A model generated the notes under the pieces. It was not told where the DNA came from. It searched no databases and saw nothing but the letters and a program-made list of their open reading frames with translations. A stretch of 64,000 nt of DNA, taken from contig NZ_CP144460.1 in NCBI RefSeq assembly GCF_040182365.1, positions 1,550,001 through 1,614,000 on the forward strand. Direction: 5' to 3'. The stretch comes from Xanthomonas sp. 10-10. Its GTDB lineage: Bacteria; Pseudomonadota; Gammaproteobacteria; Xanthomonadales; Xanthomonadaceae. The first letter of the stretch is position 1, and each line of letters begins with the position of its first letter. The position numbers and the translations under genes were made by a program. Below, one piece after another: positions 54,534 through 63,565 of the stretch.

Positions 54534-55331
54534 TCATGGCGCGTGCCAACACCAATGCCAGGGTTCGTAGACGATGCCATGCGGATTGTCGCGCGGATAA
54601 CTCAGGCGGTAGCCGAACTGCTCCGCGTGACTGCCCAGCCAGGCAAATGCAGCGGTGGCTTCGAACGATTCTTCGGCCGGGGGGTCGCCAGGAGTGCCGA
54701 TATCAAGTGCGTCGCCACTGTGGTGTTCGCTGAAGCCGGGCGCGGCGTTGACTGCCAGAATCTGCTCTAGCGCCAGCCCGCGTGCGAACTTGCGTTCGAA
54801 GATGCCAAGTTGGTAATCGTGGCTGCGATACCCGGAGATTGCATCGAGCACGATGTCCGCACGCAGTGCGGCCGCACGTATCTGCCTCCATGCACGCGCG
54901 GCGCCTGCGCTGAGCCAGAGCGGCCGGCCGAAGCGATCGCGCCCGGCGTACTGCAGCGTTGCCGGTTCGGCGATCAGGCGCAGGCCGGTGCGTTGCACAT
55001 AGTCATCGGCAACAAGCCCGAGCTGTGTCAGTCGATGCTGCAAGCCGTCGATCGCAAGAACGCCGGCGTGGCCTTGGCGACATCGAACGGTCGCGTCTTG
55101 CAGTCGGTCCAGTGCCTCGTCCAGGCCGGGCTCGCGCGCCAGTCGCGGCACCAGCGGCATCAGCCCGTGCGGCAGTTGCGCGGCCAGATAGCGTCCATCG
55201 CGCTTGCGCCGCAGTAGCCAGTCGGCCTGCGCCAGCACGCGGGCGTCGGCATTGCTGCGGGCACGCAGCAGGGCGGCCGGTACCAGCTCGATAGCGGTGG
55301 TGTTGAGCAGCAGGGACGGCGTTGTACGCAT
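54534..55331 (-). CDS. M15 family D-alanyl-D-alanine carboxypeptidase-like peptidase
   Basis: A 265-residue VanY/M15B-type zinc peptidase. The zinc motif SxHxxGxAxD is seen as SEHHSGDALDIG near residue 198, with the second-shell EPWHWCW close to the end. The preceding ISGYRSHDYQLGIFERKF is the usual substrate-binding stretch. No clear N-terminal signal peptide is visible. The first 120 residues are a helical domain of unknown type; homologues cleave cell-wall peptides, so the route to the envelope is unclear. It starts 15 bp after the PH-like membrane gene and is probably co-transcribed with it. Confidence 0.85.
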   Translation of the reverse strand: MRTTPSLLLNTTAIELVPAALLRARSNADARVLAQADWLLRRKRDGRYLAAQLPHGLMPLVPRLAREPGLDEALDRLQDATVRCRQGHAGVLAIDGLQHRLTQLGLVADDYVQRTGLRLIAEPATLQYAGRDRFGRPLWLSAGAARAWRQIRAAALRADIVLDAISGYRSHDYQLGIFERKFARGLALEQILAVNAAPGFSEHHSGDALDIGTPGDPPAEESFEATAAFAWLGSHAEQFGYRLSYPRDNPHGIVYEPWHWCWHAP

Positions 55332-55346
55332 TGCGACAGGGTAGGG

Positions 55347-55958
55347 CTAAGTGCGTTGCGCGGCCAGTTGCTGGAGATCCTGCAGCAGCTGGCGCGGCTG
55401 TTCGGGGCTGAGCACGAGTACGCTGCCGTCCTTCAACGGGAGGGCCAGCACGCGGGCAGACTGGGTGATCAGATAGAAACCCGGGCCCGCCTGCCTGCTG
55501 CGGTAGTACCCGGACTGGAAGCCCGGGTAGCCAAAACCCAAGGACTTTCTGCCGGGCTTGAAGGCAGTGTCCCTGGCCAGGTCGATCACGCGCGCCGTGT
55601 CCAGCCGGATCTGGTCGACGGGCACCCGCCTGGTGAACAGTGTCGAGCGCACGATCAAGCGCTCGTCCTGGAGCCGGATACTGCGTCGCGCATGCGCGGC
55701 AGTGCAGCTCACCGCAACTGTCAGCAGCAGCGCCAGGTGGGCGTACAGGGCGGCAGGATGCCCGTCGCGGGCATTGTCCGCATGGACCACGACGATCACG
55801 CATGCTGAAGCCAGCAACGGGAGCCACAGCCACAGCGCCAGCCTCCAGGGCGCGACCGCAGCGACGGCGTAGTCACGCCGGTATGGTGGCGGACGGTGAC
55901 CGGTATGTGCAGTGGGCGGTGCGACGTTGCCGGGGCGTTGGCCTGTTCGCGTTGTCAT
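55347..55958 (-). CDS. Membrane protein with bacterial PH-like domain
   Basis: A 203-residue protein. After a polar N-terminus come two hydrophobic helices (about residues 36-58 and 68-86). The rest, with SIRLQDERLIVRSTLFTRRV and KSLGFGYPGFQSGYYR, looks like the beta-rich PH-type domain found in many small bacterial membrane proteins; family assignment is moderate. It lies upstream of the M15 peptidase gene with a 15-bp gap, so an envelope function is plausible. The neighbouring Arc/SPFH operon reads in the same direction, but 166 bp separate them. Confidence 0.65.
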   Translation of the reverse strand: MTTRTGQRPGNVAPPTAHTGHRPPPYRRDYAVAAVAPWRLALWLWLPLLASACVIVVVHADNARDGHPAALYAHLALLLTVAVSCTAAHARRSIRLQDERLIVRSTLFTRRVPVDQIRLDTARVIDLARDTAFKPGRKSLGFGYPGFQSGYYRSRQAGPGFYLITQSARVLALPLKDGSVLVLSPEQPRQLLQDLQQLAAQRT

Positions 55959-56124
55959 CTGGCTTCCCTGGCGGGCACCGGCGACGCAGCCCTCGCCGTC
56001 ATGTGTGGGTGTCTGGCAGCGAGCATGTCGAAGGTGTGTGGTGCGGCAATCACAACCTGGATGTCATCGCCGTTGAAGTCTCGGATAGAGGGCCGCGATG
56101 CAGCAACGCCAAGCCCGCGCCTGC

Positions 56125-56304
56125 TCATGCCTCGGATTCCTTGTCATCGCGTGGCTTGGGCAAACGTCCGGCCTTGCGTAGCGCATCGCGCAACACGTAT
56201 TCGATCTGCGCATTGAGGCTGCGCAGTTCGTCGTCGGACCAGCGCTGCACGGCTGCCAGCACATCGGCGCTGATGCGCAGCGGGTAGGCCTTCTTTTCGC
56301 TCAC
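56125..56304 (-). CDS. Small Arc-type ribbon-helix-helix protein
   Basis: A 59-residue protein beginning with GTG ([18 protein letters not shown]), then [20 protein letters not shown] and [17 protein letters not shown]. The pattern (a short beta-strand, PLRI, followed by two helices) fits Arc/MetJ-type DNA-binding proteins. Its GTG overlaps the stop of the membrane-protein gene (GTGA), so it is translationally coupled as third gene of the SPFH operon. It likely binds DNA as a dimer; the 17-bp palindrome in front of the operon is a natural target, though that is inference. Confidence 0.78.
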   Translation of the reverse strand: MSEKKAYPLRISADVLAAVQRWSDDELRSLNAQIEYVLRDALRKAGRLPKPRDDKESEA

Positions 56305-56585
56305 TCGCGCTCACCGCGGCCGCTGTGACGGCGCAGGTGCATGACCATCGAGACGATCAAGACGTTGACGCCGATGATCATGCCGATCACCACTGCGTAG
56401 ATACCTGCGCGGTTGTCGCCGGCCCAGTACAGGCAGGCGGCACCGATCAGGATCACCAGGCTGATCAAGGCCCAGCGCAGGCCCAGGCCGCGCGCGCGGT
56501 CGTCGTCGTCCGCACCGATGGAGGCGGCGATCGCCAGCGCGGGCAGACCGGACAGGGCGACCACCAACGGCACCATGACATTCAT
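56301..56585 (-). CDS. Small membrane protein in the SPFH operon
   Basis: A 94-residue protein with three hydrophobic helices (about residues 4-22, 36-55 and 60-82) and a short acidic loop ([10 protein letters not shown]). It lies nine bases after the SPFH gene and overlaps the Arc-type gene by four bases. I recognise no family. Its constant position between an SPFH protein and a DNA-binding protein makes it a candidate partner of the SPFH scaffold in the membrane, which is inference. Confidence 0.7.
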   Translation of the reverse strand: MNVMVPLVVALSGLPALAIAASIGADDDDRARGLGLRWALISLVILIGAACLYWAGDNRAGIYAVVIGMIIGVNVLIVSMVMHLRRHSGRGERE

Positions 56586-56594
56586 TGCTTGACC

Positions 56595-57461
56595 TCAATA
56601 GAGCGAGCCGGTGTTGACCACCGGTTGGGTGCCGCGATCAGAACACAGCACGGTGAGCAGGTTGCTGACCATATGCGCCTTGCGCTCTTCGTCCAACTGC
56701 ACGACGCCGCTTTTCTGCAACTCGGCCAACGCCATTTCCACCATGCCCACGGCGCCTGCAACGATGCGCGTGCGTGCGGCGATCACCGCATTGGCCTGTT
56801 GCCGCTGCAGCATGGCCTGGGCGATTTCCGGTGCGTAGGCCAGGTGGCTGATGCGCGCTTCGATGACGTCCACGCCGGCCTGGGTCAGGCGTTCGTCCAG
56901 ATGCCGCTTGAGCTGTTCGCTGATTTCGGCCGGATGGCTGCGCAACGAAATCTGCCCATCTTCGTGCTGGTCGTAGGGATAGCTGGTGGCCATCGCGCGC
57001 AGCGCCGCTTCGGACTGGATGTGCACGAAGCTTTCGTAATCGTCGACGTTGTAGACCGCCTCCGATGCATCCATGACCTGCCACACGATCACCGCGGCGA
57101 TCTCGATCGGGCTGCCATCGAGCTCGTTGACCTTGAGTCGTCCGCTCTCGAAGTTACGCACGCGCTGGCTGACCCGGCGCTTGGCGTAGAAGGGGCTGTT
57201 CCAGCGCACGCCCTGGTCCTTGACGGTGCCGACGTACTTGCCGAACAGGCTCAGCACTGCGGCCTGGTTCGGTTCCAGGGTGTATAGGCCGGCCAGCACG
57301 AACACATTGCCGGTTGCGATCAGGATGGCCGGCAGCATGCTCAGAATCGGCAGCAACCCCATGCCGGCCGCGATCAGCGCCGCGGCTGCCAGCAGCAGCA
57401 CGACGACACTCGCGGCGATCACCGGAATGCCTGGGACGGAGCCGAGCGACTTCTCTTTCAT
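56595..57461 (-). CDS. SPFH/Band 7 domain protein (stomatin/flotillin-like)
   Basis: A 288-residue membrane protein. Two hydrophobic segments (about residues 12-34 and 38-60) precede the SPFH domain (about 65-250), with [20 protein letters not shown] and [20 protein letters not shown], and the C-terminal helical [19 protein letters not shown] typical of SPFH proteins that form large membrane-bound rings or microdomains. Bacterial members protect or organise membrane proteins, often with a partner protease such as NfeD or FtsH; no such gene is adjacent here. The start has AAGGA eight bases upstream. It is the first gene of the SPFH-membrane-Arc operon. Confidence 0.88.
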   Translation of the reverse strand: MKEKSLGSVPGIPVIAASVVVLLLAAAALIAAGMGLLPILSMLPAILIATGNVFVLAGLYTLEPNQAAVLSLFGKYVGTVKDQGVRWNSPFYAKRRVSQRVRNFESGRLKVNELDGSPIEIAAVIVWQVMDASEAVYNVDDYESFVHIQSEAALRAMATSYPYDQHEDGQISLRSHPAEISEQLKRHLDERLTQAGVDVIEARISHLAYAPEIAQAMLQRQQANAVIAARTRIVAGAVGMVEMALAELQKSGVVQLDEERKAHMVSNLLTVLCSDRGTQPVVNTGSLY

Positions 57462-57492
57462 GGTGGGGCATCCTTGATGGGTGTGGATAAAA

Positions 57493-57509
57493 GATATCAG
57501 ATTGATATC
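57493..57509. promoter_or_regulatory. Perfect 17-bp palindrome before the SPFH operon
   Basis: GATATCA and TGATATC arms separated by GAT, 32 bp upstream of the SPFH start codon and 82 bp before the divergent purT start. It stands out as AT-rich in a GC-rich genome. On the minus strand it overlaps a possible -10 box (TATCTT). It could be the operator of the Arc-type protein encoded by the operon. Confidence 0.6.
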
Positions 57510-57590
57510 AGGATTCGACTGGTTTCCGACCAGCGGTCGTGCCGCCCGCCCGTTAGAATGGCCGCCCCCTTCCGATCTGGACCCGCGCTC

Positions 57591-58793
57591 ATGACTACTC
57601 TCGGCACGCCGTTATCGCCCTCCGCCACCCGGGTGTTGCTGCTGGGGTCGGGCGAACTGGGCAAGGAAGTGGCGATCGAGCTGCAGCGCTTCGGCGTGGA
57701 AGTGATCGCCGCCGATCGCTACGCCAATGCACCGGCGATGCAGGTGGCACATCGCTCGCACGTGCTGGACATGCTCGATCCCGCCGCGCTGCGCGCGCTG
57801 ATCGCCGCCGAGCAGCCGCATTTGATCGTGCCAGAGATCGAAGCCATCCATACCGAAACGCTGGTGGCGCTGGAGCGCGATCAGGGCCAGCGCGTGATTC
57901 CCACCGCGCGCGCCGCACGCCTGACCATGGACCGCGAAGGCATCCGTCGCCTGGCTGCCGAAACCCTGGGCCTGCCGACCTCGCCGTACCGGTTTGTCGA
58001 CACCGCTGCCGAGTACCGCGATGCGATCGCCGCGGTGGGCCTGCCGTGCGTGGTCAAGCCGGTGATGTCGTCCTCCGGCAAGGGCCAGAGCACGTTGCGC
58101 AGCGAGGCCGACATCGATGCGGCCTGGGACTACGCGCAGACCGGCGGACGTGCCGGTGCCGGCCGCTGCATCGTCGAGGGCTTCATCGATTTCGATTACG
58201 AGATCACCTTGCTGACCGTGCGGCATGCCGGCGGAACCTCGTATTGCGACCCGATCGGGCATTGGCAGCAGGACGGCGACTATCGCGAAAGCTGGCAGCC
58301 GCAGCCGATGTCGGCCGCCGCCTTGCAACGTTCGCAGGAGATTGCGAAAGCCATTACCGACGATCTGGGTGGCTGGGGACTGTTCGGGGTGGAGTTGTTC
58401 GTCAAGGGCGACGAAGTGTGGTTCAGCGAAGTCTCGCCGCGCCCGCACGACACCGGCCTGGTGACGCTGATGTCGCAGGACCTGAGCGAATTCGCGCTGC
58501 ACGCCCGCGCCATTCTCGGCTTGCCGGTCGGTGCCGAGAACGGTGGCGTGATCCGTCAGAGCGGCCCGTCGGCGTCCTGTGCGCTACTCGCGCACGGCAA
58601 TGGCGTGCCGGTGTTCGGCAACGTGGCCGCTGCACTGCGCGACCCGGACACCGCCCTGCGCCTGTTCGGCAAACCGCGCGTGGACGGCCACCGCCGTGTC
58701 GGCGTCACCCTGGCGCGCGCAGAGAGTATCGATGCGGCACGCGAGAAAGCGCGTGTGGCTGCTGCGGCGCTGACGATCCAGTTGCAAGGCTGA
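57591..58793 (+). CDS. purT: Formate-dependent phosphoribosylglycinamide formyltransferase (GART 2)
   Basis: A 400-residue ATP-grasp enzyme of purine synthesis that makes formyl-GAR from GAR, formate and ATP. The N-terminal Rossmann region is [20 protein letters not shown], then [14 protein letters not shown]. The ATP-grasp domain has [14 protein letters not shown] and [20 protein letters not shown], with the metal-binding [13 protein letters not shown] near residue 285. The length matches E. coli PurT (392). The start at 57591 ([10 protein letters not shown]) is chosen over the upstream open frame, which crosses the palindrome. It is divergent from the SPFH operon. Confidence 0.96.
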   Translation: MTTLGTPLSPSATRVLLLGSGELGKEVAIELQRFGVEVIAADRYANAPAMQVAHRSHVLDMLDPAALRALIAAEQPHLIVPEIEAIHTETLVALERDQGQRVIPTARAARLTMDREGIRRLAAETLGLPTSPYRFVDTAAEYRDAIAAVGLPCVVKPVMSSSGKGQSTLRSEADIDAAWDYAQTGGRAGAGRCIVEGFIDFDYEITLLTVRHAGGTSYCDPIGHWQQDGDYRESWQPQPMSAAALQRSQEIAKAITDDLGGWGLFGVELFVKGDEVWFSEVSPRPHDTGLVTLMSQDLSEFALHARAILGLPVGAENGGVIRQSGPSASCALLAHGNGVPVFGNVAAALRDPDTALRLFGKPRVDGHRRVGVTLARAESIDAAREKARVAAAALTIQLQG

Positions 58794-59045
58794 GCAGCGG
58801 CCTGCTTGAAAGAGGTCCGCCCGGTGTTGCACTTCTTTCGGAAAGCCAGCTGCGGTATGTGTCGACACGCTTGCCATCACCATTGAAGGCAAGCGTGCGA
58901 GCGATCACGCGTCGACGTGCGGCGGGCGTCAGTTCGCGACGGGGCCGATTCGCGCCGTGCGTGCGTTCGCTCTCCCCGTCATGCCGGCTCGGGAAGTAAG
59001 ACCGGTTCCAACGACGCGACTTTGCCCCCCACCCGCTAATCCCGG

Positions 59046-60272
59046 CTACAAGCCGACATCCACCCACACCGCATGATGGTCGCTGCCATCGGCAATCGCC
59101 GCTTCCGGAGCGGTGCTGGCCGGCCAGAAGATGCCGCTGCCGATCAGGGTGAACCGGTGCGATGGCAGCACGTAGTCCAGGCGCATGGTGCCGGCCTGCG
59201 GGCCGAAGTCGCCGGTGACCTGGTGCGGGTCGCCGATGTGCACGATGCCTTGCGCGGCGTATTCGGCAGTCTTTTCCGGGCCGCCGTCGCTACGTGGGGT
59301 GGGGTACTGCAGCACGCGCGGGTGATGGATCAATGCGCTGATCGCTTCGTGGCGGCCGGCACCATCGATCGGGTCGTTGTTCAGATCGCCAAGGATCACA
59401 AAGTGCGCATCGGCTGCCAGGCCGCCGCAGATTCCCTTGTCATCGCACAACCAGCGCTTGCTGTCGGCCGCGTTGTCCAGGTATGCACGCCACAGCGCGA
59501 GCTCGTCGTGGTTGCGGGCGGCGTTGCGTTTTTCCGCGCCATCGAACACCGGCGGCGTCGGGTGCGAAACCAGCGCATGCACGACACCGAGCGGCGTGCG
59601 CACCGGCACATCCCAATGCGATTTTGACGACAGGCGCAGCTGCGACCAGATCGCGTCGCTGTAGAACGAACGCCCGGTCCCCGGATCCAGCGGCCGCAGC
59701 GCACCCGGCAACGCGCTCCATTTGAGCAATTGAAAACTGCGCACGGCCTGCGCATCGATCGGATACCGCGACAGCACCAGCATGCCGTACTGGCCGGGAT
59801 GCAGCCCATAGCCCCAGGCATCGTTGCCGCGGGTGCGGCCGTCGCCACCGACACTGCCGTTGTTGTCCAGGTCCAGGCCGCTCGGCACGCCGGTATTGAC
59901 CGGTGCCAGATACCGATATGGGTAGCGCAACGCGTCTCCGCCGCCCGGCTGGGCGACCTGCAGATAGCGCTGCTGGAACAGATCGGCAGCGCGGTGGTCG
60001 GGATCGAAATCGAATTCGTTGAGCAGCACCAGATCAGGGCGCACGCGCTGCAGCACGGCAGCGATCTTGCGTGCATGCGCGCTGTCGCCCTGCAGTTCGC
60101 GCACCAGGCCGCCGGCCTCGTCGGAGTACAGCGAGGTGTTGTAGGTGGCGATGCGCAGCTGTGTCGGCACAGCGCCGCCCGCGCTATCGGAGGTGGCGGC
60201 CGATGCAGGCGTGCGATGGGTGCAGGCGGCGCAAAGCGCGGTCAATGCGAGCAACAGAAGAGGTCTGATCAT
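59046..60272 (-). CDS. Lipoprotein endonuclease/exonuclease/phosphatase-family enzyme
   Basis: A 408-residue protein with a lipoprotein signal (MIRPLLLLALTALCAAC, acylated Cys near residue 17). The EEP fold shows RIATYNTSLYSDE near residue 42, DLVLLNEFDFDPDH, a His-rich HALVSHPTPP, the metal Asp/Asn in VILGDLNNDP and the catalytic SDHHAVWVDVGL at the C-terminus. A PLDPGTG stretch and ETH-like segments resemble the alkaline-phosphatase-type or nuclease members found near surface genes. Whether it cuts nucleic acids, phospholipids or sugar phosphates cannot be told. It lies 51 bp before bpt on the same strand. Confidence 0.85.
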   Translation of the reverse strand: MIRPLLLLALTALCAACTHRTPASAATSDSAGGAVPTQLRIATYNTSLYSDEAGGLVRELQGDSAHARKIAAVLQRVRPDLVLLNEFDFDPDHRAADLFQQRYLQVAQPGGGDALRYPYRYLAPVNTGVPSGLDLDNNGSVGGDGRTRGNDAWGYGLHPGQYGMLVLSRYPIDAQAVRSFQLLKWSALPGALRPLDPGTGRSFYSDAIWSQLRLSSKSHWDVPVRTPLGVVHALVSHPTPPVFDGAEKRNAARNHDELALWRAYLDNAADSKRWLCDDKGICGGLAADAHFVILGDLNNDPIDGAGRHEAISALIHHPRVLQYPTPRSDGGPEKTAEYAAQGIVHIGDPHQVTGDFGPQAGTMRLDYVLPSHRFTLIGSGIFWPASTAPEAAIADGSDHHAVWVDVGL

Positions 60273-60323
60273 CGCCCGATTCTCGCATGCCGGATGCGAC
60301 AGGCCGATGTCGCGCGCTGCGAT

Positions 60324-61079
60324 TCACGGTGCCGATGCGGCCGGCGGCAGCCCGCGCCACTGACGGCCGTCGTAGGCCTCCAGTGCGTTGAAGCGACGCT
60401 TGTAGTTCATCTTGGCGTGGCCATCGATCCAATAGCCCAGATACACGTGCGCGCGTCGCTCGCGCTGCGCCCATTGAATCTGCTGCAGGATCGCGAAGGT
60501 GCCCAGGCTGCGCGCGGCCGCCTCCGGCGCGTAGAACGTGTACACCGCCGACAGCGCATGCTCGGTCACATCGGTGACCGCGACGGCGAGCAGCCGTCCC
60601 GGGGCATGCGCCACGGACGGTTCGCGGATTTCCAGAAACCGCCCATGCGACCAGCCGCCGATCAGGAACTGATCGAATTCGCTGCCGCCGTGCTCGTCCA
60701 TGCCGCCACCGGGGTGGCGGGATTTAAGGTAATGGCGGTACAGGGCCAGTTGCTCGTCGGTGCGCTGGGCCGCGACCACGCGCACGACCAGATCCTGGTT
60801 GCGCGCAAGGCAGCGGCGTTGACTGCGATCGGGCCGAAACGCATCCACCGCAATGCGCACCGGCACGCATGCGCGGCAGCGCTCGCAATGCGGCCGGTAC
60901 ACCAGATCGCCGGAGCGACGGAATCCCCATGCCAATGCCTGCGGATAGATCGTGCCAAGGCGCGGGTCATGCGGGTCCAGCACCAGATCGCGCGCACGAC
61001 GCTCGGGCCAGTAGCCGCAGGCATGCTCACCGGTCTGGAACAGGCGCAGGTCGTCGTGGGTGTCGGCGTGAATGGCCAT
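60324..61079 (-). CDS. bpt: Aspartate/glutamate leucyltransferase (N-end rule)
   Basis: A 251-residue Bpt transferase that adds leucine from Leu-tRNA to proteins starting with Asp or Glu, marking them for ClpS/ClpAP. The family cysteine cluster at the start ([17 protein letters not shown] and the [12 protein letters not shown] pair) and [11 protein letters not shown] near the middle are visible. Later it has [13 protein letters not shown], then [18 protein letters not shown], typical of the ATE/Bpt catalytic core. The start [15 protein letters not shown] at 61079 is chosen; a far upstream extension to 62021 crosses the EF-hand gene and is spurious. Confidence 0.93.
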   Translation of the reverse strand: MAIHADTHDDLRLFQTGEHACGYWPERRARDLVLDPHDPRLGTIYPQALAWGFRRSGDLVYRPHCERCRACVPVRIAVDAFRPDRSQRRCLARNQDLVVRVVAAQRTDEQLALYRHYLKSRHPGGGMDEHGGSEFDQFLIGGWSHGRFLEIREPSVAHAPGRLLAVAVTDVTEHALSAVYTFYAPEAAARSLGTFAILQQIQWAQRERRAHVYLGYWIDGHAKMNYKRRFNALEAYDGRQWRGLPPAASAP

Positions 61080-61277
61080 GCGCGCAGGATAGCGCCTGTG
61101 CGTCGCAACAGCGGCGACTGTCCGCCGGATGAATACGCCAGGTGCGCGCGTCAACGTGCGCGCCGATGGCTCGTTGATGTGGGTGTTGGTGGCAGCGCAC
61201 GGCCTGTCCGGATGCGCCACCCACGCGATGCGGCCCATGCAGGTGCCGCGTGTGGTTCCCACAATCAGGAGTTTCCC

Positions 61278-61877
61278 ATGACGTCTCGCAAACCTTTCCT
61301 CGCCCTGGCCGTGCTGGCTGCACTGTCCACCGGGGTCGTGTTCGCCGCCACTGTGCCTGTTGCCGGCGATGCGCCGCGTCCTGGCAAGCTCGACAGCAAT
61401 AACGATGGCGTCATCGATCGCAGCGAAGCGGCCGCCGCCCCCAAGCTGGCCGCGCAGTTCGATACGCTGGACGCCAACAAGGACGGCAAGCTCTCGCGCG
61501 ATGAGCGCCCGCGTCATCGCGGCCCGGGTCGCGACGGACGTGGTGACTGGATGGCCAGATTCGACACCAACAAGGACGGCCGCATCAGCCGCGAGGAAGC
61601 CAAGGCCGATCCGAAGTTTGCCGCGCGCTTCGATCAGATGGACCTCAACAAGGACGGCTTTGTCGATCGTGCCGACCGTGAGCTGCGCATGCAGCAGCAT
61701 CGTGATGCCTGGTTTGCCAAGGCCGACACCGACAAGGACGGAAAGCTGAGCAAGGCCGAGTTCGATGCCGCATCGAAGCTGCGCGGCGAGCACGGCCCGC
61801 GTGGCCCAGGTGAGCACGGTGAGCATGGCGACCATGGCAAGCGTCCGATGCCGGCCAAGCCTGCTGCAGGCAACTGA
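61278..61877 (+). CDS. Secreted EF-hand calcium-binding protein
   Basis: A 199-residue exported protein. The signal peptide ([19 protein letters not shown]) is cut near VFA. Five EF-hand loops follow in the pattern D-x-D/N-x-[50 protein letters not shown] and [12 protein letters not shown]. The C-terminus is a His/Gly/Pro-rich tail ([19 protein letters not shown]), possibly metal-binding. No enzyme domain is present, so it probably buffers or senses calcium in the periplasm or cell wall. The start has CAGGAG six bases upstream. A terminator follows about 100 bp downstream. Confidence 0.9.
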   Translation: MTSRKPFLALAVLAALSTGVVFAATVPVAGDAPRPGKLDSNNDGVIDRSEAAAAPKLAAQFDTLDANKDGKLSRDERPRHRGPGRDGRGDWMARFDTNKDGRISREEAKADPKFAARFDQMDLNKDGFVDRADRELRMQQHRDAWFAKADTDKDGKLSKAEFDAASKLRGEHGPRGPGEHGEHGDHGKRPMPAKPAAGN

Positions 61878-61980
61878 GTATGTAGGTGCAGTGCAACGGG
61901 TTGAACAATGCAGTGCTCGGATGATGCCGCCGTCATGGCGGTGGCTCATCCGCAACAGGTAACAAGGCGCCGATCGACAG

Positions 61981-62014
61981 ACGGCCTCCCGCGAAAGCAG
62001 GAGGCCGTTTTTTG
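61981..62014 (+). terminator. Intrinsic terminator downstream of the EF-hand gene
   Basis: A 9-bp stem ACGGCCTCC / GGAGGCCGT with a 10-base loop, followed by six T residues. It lies 103 bp after the EF-hand stop codon. Confidence 0.8.
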
Positions 62015-62198
62015 TGCGCACGTTGTCGGATCTGCCAGGTACGGGGAGTGTTTACCGCCTCTAGTTACGGCAACCGCCTCATCGCTGACTAATGGCCACC
62101 TCCAAGCGCCGTTGGTCGACCTGGGGCGGAACCTCGATCGCGCCTTCTGCAGCGGCAAGGGTGCGGCAACTTGCGGGCGCCACGTTGGTCAATCGACA
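62015..62198. other. Short intergenic region
   Basis: 184 bp between the EF-hand terminator and the tiny ORF that follows the sigma factor. Nothing recognisable. Confidence 0.4.
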
Positions 62199-62375
62199 TC
62201 ATCCGATGACCGAGATCGCCTCAACAAGCCAGACAAGCGCCACGTAGAATGCTGCCGGCACGCGCAGGTGGCACACCTCGCGCATGTTGGTGACAAACGC
62301 GCTACGCGCATCCGGCCGATCTGCCACGTGCGGGCCCCTGGCATGCGGATCGATCCCTGTGTTGGAGTACCTCAT
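62199..62375 (-). CDS. Tiny membrane ORF translationally coupled to the sigma factor
   Basis: A 58-residue open frame whose ATG overlaps the sigma-factor stop codon (ATGA, 62372-62375). It begins MRYSNTGIDPHARGPHVAD and ends with a hydrophobic segment (PAAFYVALVWLVEAISVIG) that could span the membrane once. The 4-bp overlap is the same type seen between true genes here. It has no recognisable family. Codon use is normal for the region, and no conserved ribosome site of its own is needed if coupled. It may be a small partner or anti-sigma-like component, but this is inference. Confidence 0.5.
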   Translation of the reverse strand: MRYSNTGIDPHARGPHVADRPDARSAFVTNMREVCHLRVPAAFYVALVWLVEAISVIG

Positions 62376-63565
62376 AGCATCCCCAGCTTGATGTAGTGAC
62401 GCAGGATCGGCAGCACCACCGCGACGTTGCTGACGATCACTGCGCCAGGGCTGAACATGCAGCGGTAGAGCAGCGGTGCCCGGGTGGCCCCACGCCGACG
62501 TGCATCGCGCTCCAGCATCGGGTGCATCACCCGCGGCAGCACCATGAGGGACTGATAGTTGACCACCAGCAGGCCTGCGCATAGCGCCAGCAGCGACGCC
62601 CATGGGCTGACTTCGACCCATCTCAGCATCAGCGTGGCGCTGCAGACCAGCACGGAGACCAGTGTGATTGCACGTATAAAACGTCGCACGGCTGCCGCCT
62701 CGCTGGGCGATTGCGCAAAGCGCAACAGGTAGTGGCCCGACCAGTAGGTGGCCAGCGCGGCGATCAGCACGCTGCCTGCGGCCAATAGCGCCGGCGCGCC
62801 CAACCAGACACTCGCCGCGCCTGCTGCGCCACCACTGCCGAGTGCCGCGCCGGTCAATCCACCGGCGCCGAGTTTACCTGCGCCCCCGAGACTGCCCAAG
62901 GCGATGGCCGCGCTGGCGGTGCCGGGTGCCGCCAGCATCGTCGCCGAGGTCACTGCCGTGGCAAACGCGACACTGGGGGCACTGCTGCGTGCGACTTCGC
63001 CGAACCTGCGCAGCAACTCGTCGCGCACGCTGGCGCGCGCACGCGACAGGCGCTTGCGAACCGCCGCATCGCTCAGACCGAGCAGCGAGGCCACCTGCTG
63101 CGAGCTCTGGCTTTCGCGGTAATACAGCAGCAGGGTTTCGCGGCTTTCTTCGGGCAATGCGGACATGATGTCGAGCGCGGCGATCTCTTCCTCCGCCTTC
63201 AGCAGGCGGTCGGCGGGCGAGGGCGCAGGGTCGGCGGCCATGGCGATCGCCAGATCCGCCGCCTCGCCGCTGAGTGCGCGATGGCGATTGGCGCGTAGCC
63301 AGTCGCGTGCCAGATTGCGGGTGATCTGGCGCAGCCACGGCAGGAAGCTGGCGGGCTGATGCAGTTGCGCCAGCCGCTGCCAGGCGCGCAAAAACGCTTC
63401 CTGGGCGATGTCCTCGCTGGCGGCGATATCGCGGGTGATCGCAAGTGCAATCGCGGTGACGGTGTTCTGGCAGGCACCGACGATGCGGCCGTATGCCTGC
63501 TGGCAGCCGGCCGCGGCACTGGGCAGTTCGCGTTGCAGCATCAGATCCAGTGTGTCGGCATTCAT
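62372..63565 (-). CDS. ECF-type RNA polymerase sigma factor fused to a membrane region
   Basis: A 397-residue protein. Residues of about 1-190 are an ECF sigma factor: region 2 with ACQNTVTAIALAITRDIAAS, AQEAFLRAWQRLAQLHQPAS and FLPWLRQITRNLARDWLRA, then region 4 with LPEESRETLLLYYRESQSSQ, QVASLLGLSDAAVRKRLSRA and RASVRDELLRRF. The remaining ~200 residues contain a Gly/Ala-rich linker and four to five hydrophobic helices, so the sigma factor would be tethered to the inner membrane; control by release or sequestration may occur. The start MNADTLDLMLQREL at 63565 follows a GACGGGA site. Target promoters are unknown. The tiny ORF follows with a 4-bp overlap. Confidence 0.86.
   Translation of the reverse strand: MNADTLDLMLQRELPSAAAGCQQAYGRIVGACQNTVTAIALAITRDIAASEDIAQEAFLRAWQRLAQLHQPASFLPWLRQITRNLARDWLRANRHRALSGEAADLAIAMAADPAPSPADRLLKAEEEIAALDIMSALPEESRETLLLYYRESQSSQQVASLLGLSDAAVRKRLSRARASVRDELLRRFGEVARSSAPSVAFATAVTSATMLAAPGTASAAIALGSLGGAGKLGAGGLTGAALGSGGAAGAASVWLGAPALLAAGSVLIAALATYWSGHYLLRFAQSPSEAAAVRRFIRAITLVSVLVCSATLMLRWVEVSPWASLLALCAGLLVVNYQSLMVLPRVMHPMLERDARRRGATRAPLLYRCMFSPGAVIVSNVAVVLPILRHYIKLGML

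Noticed and set aside
61080-62021. N-terminal extension of Bpt across the EF-hand gene
   Set aside because: Bpt homologues begin close to the [11 protein letters not shown] start, and the EF-hand gene with five loops is real on the other strand.
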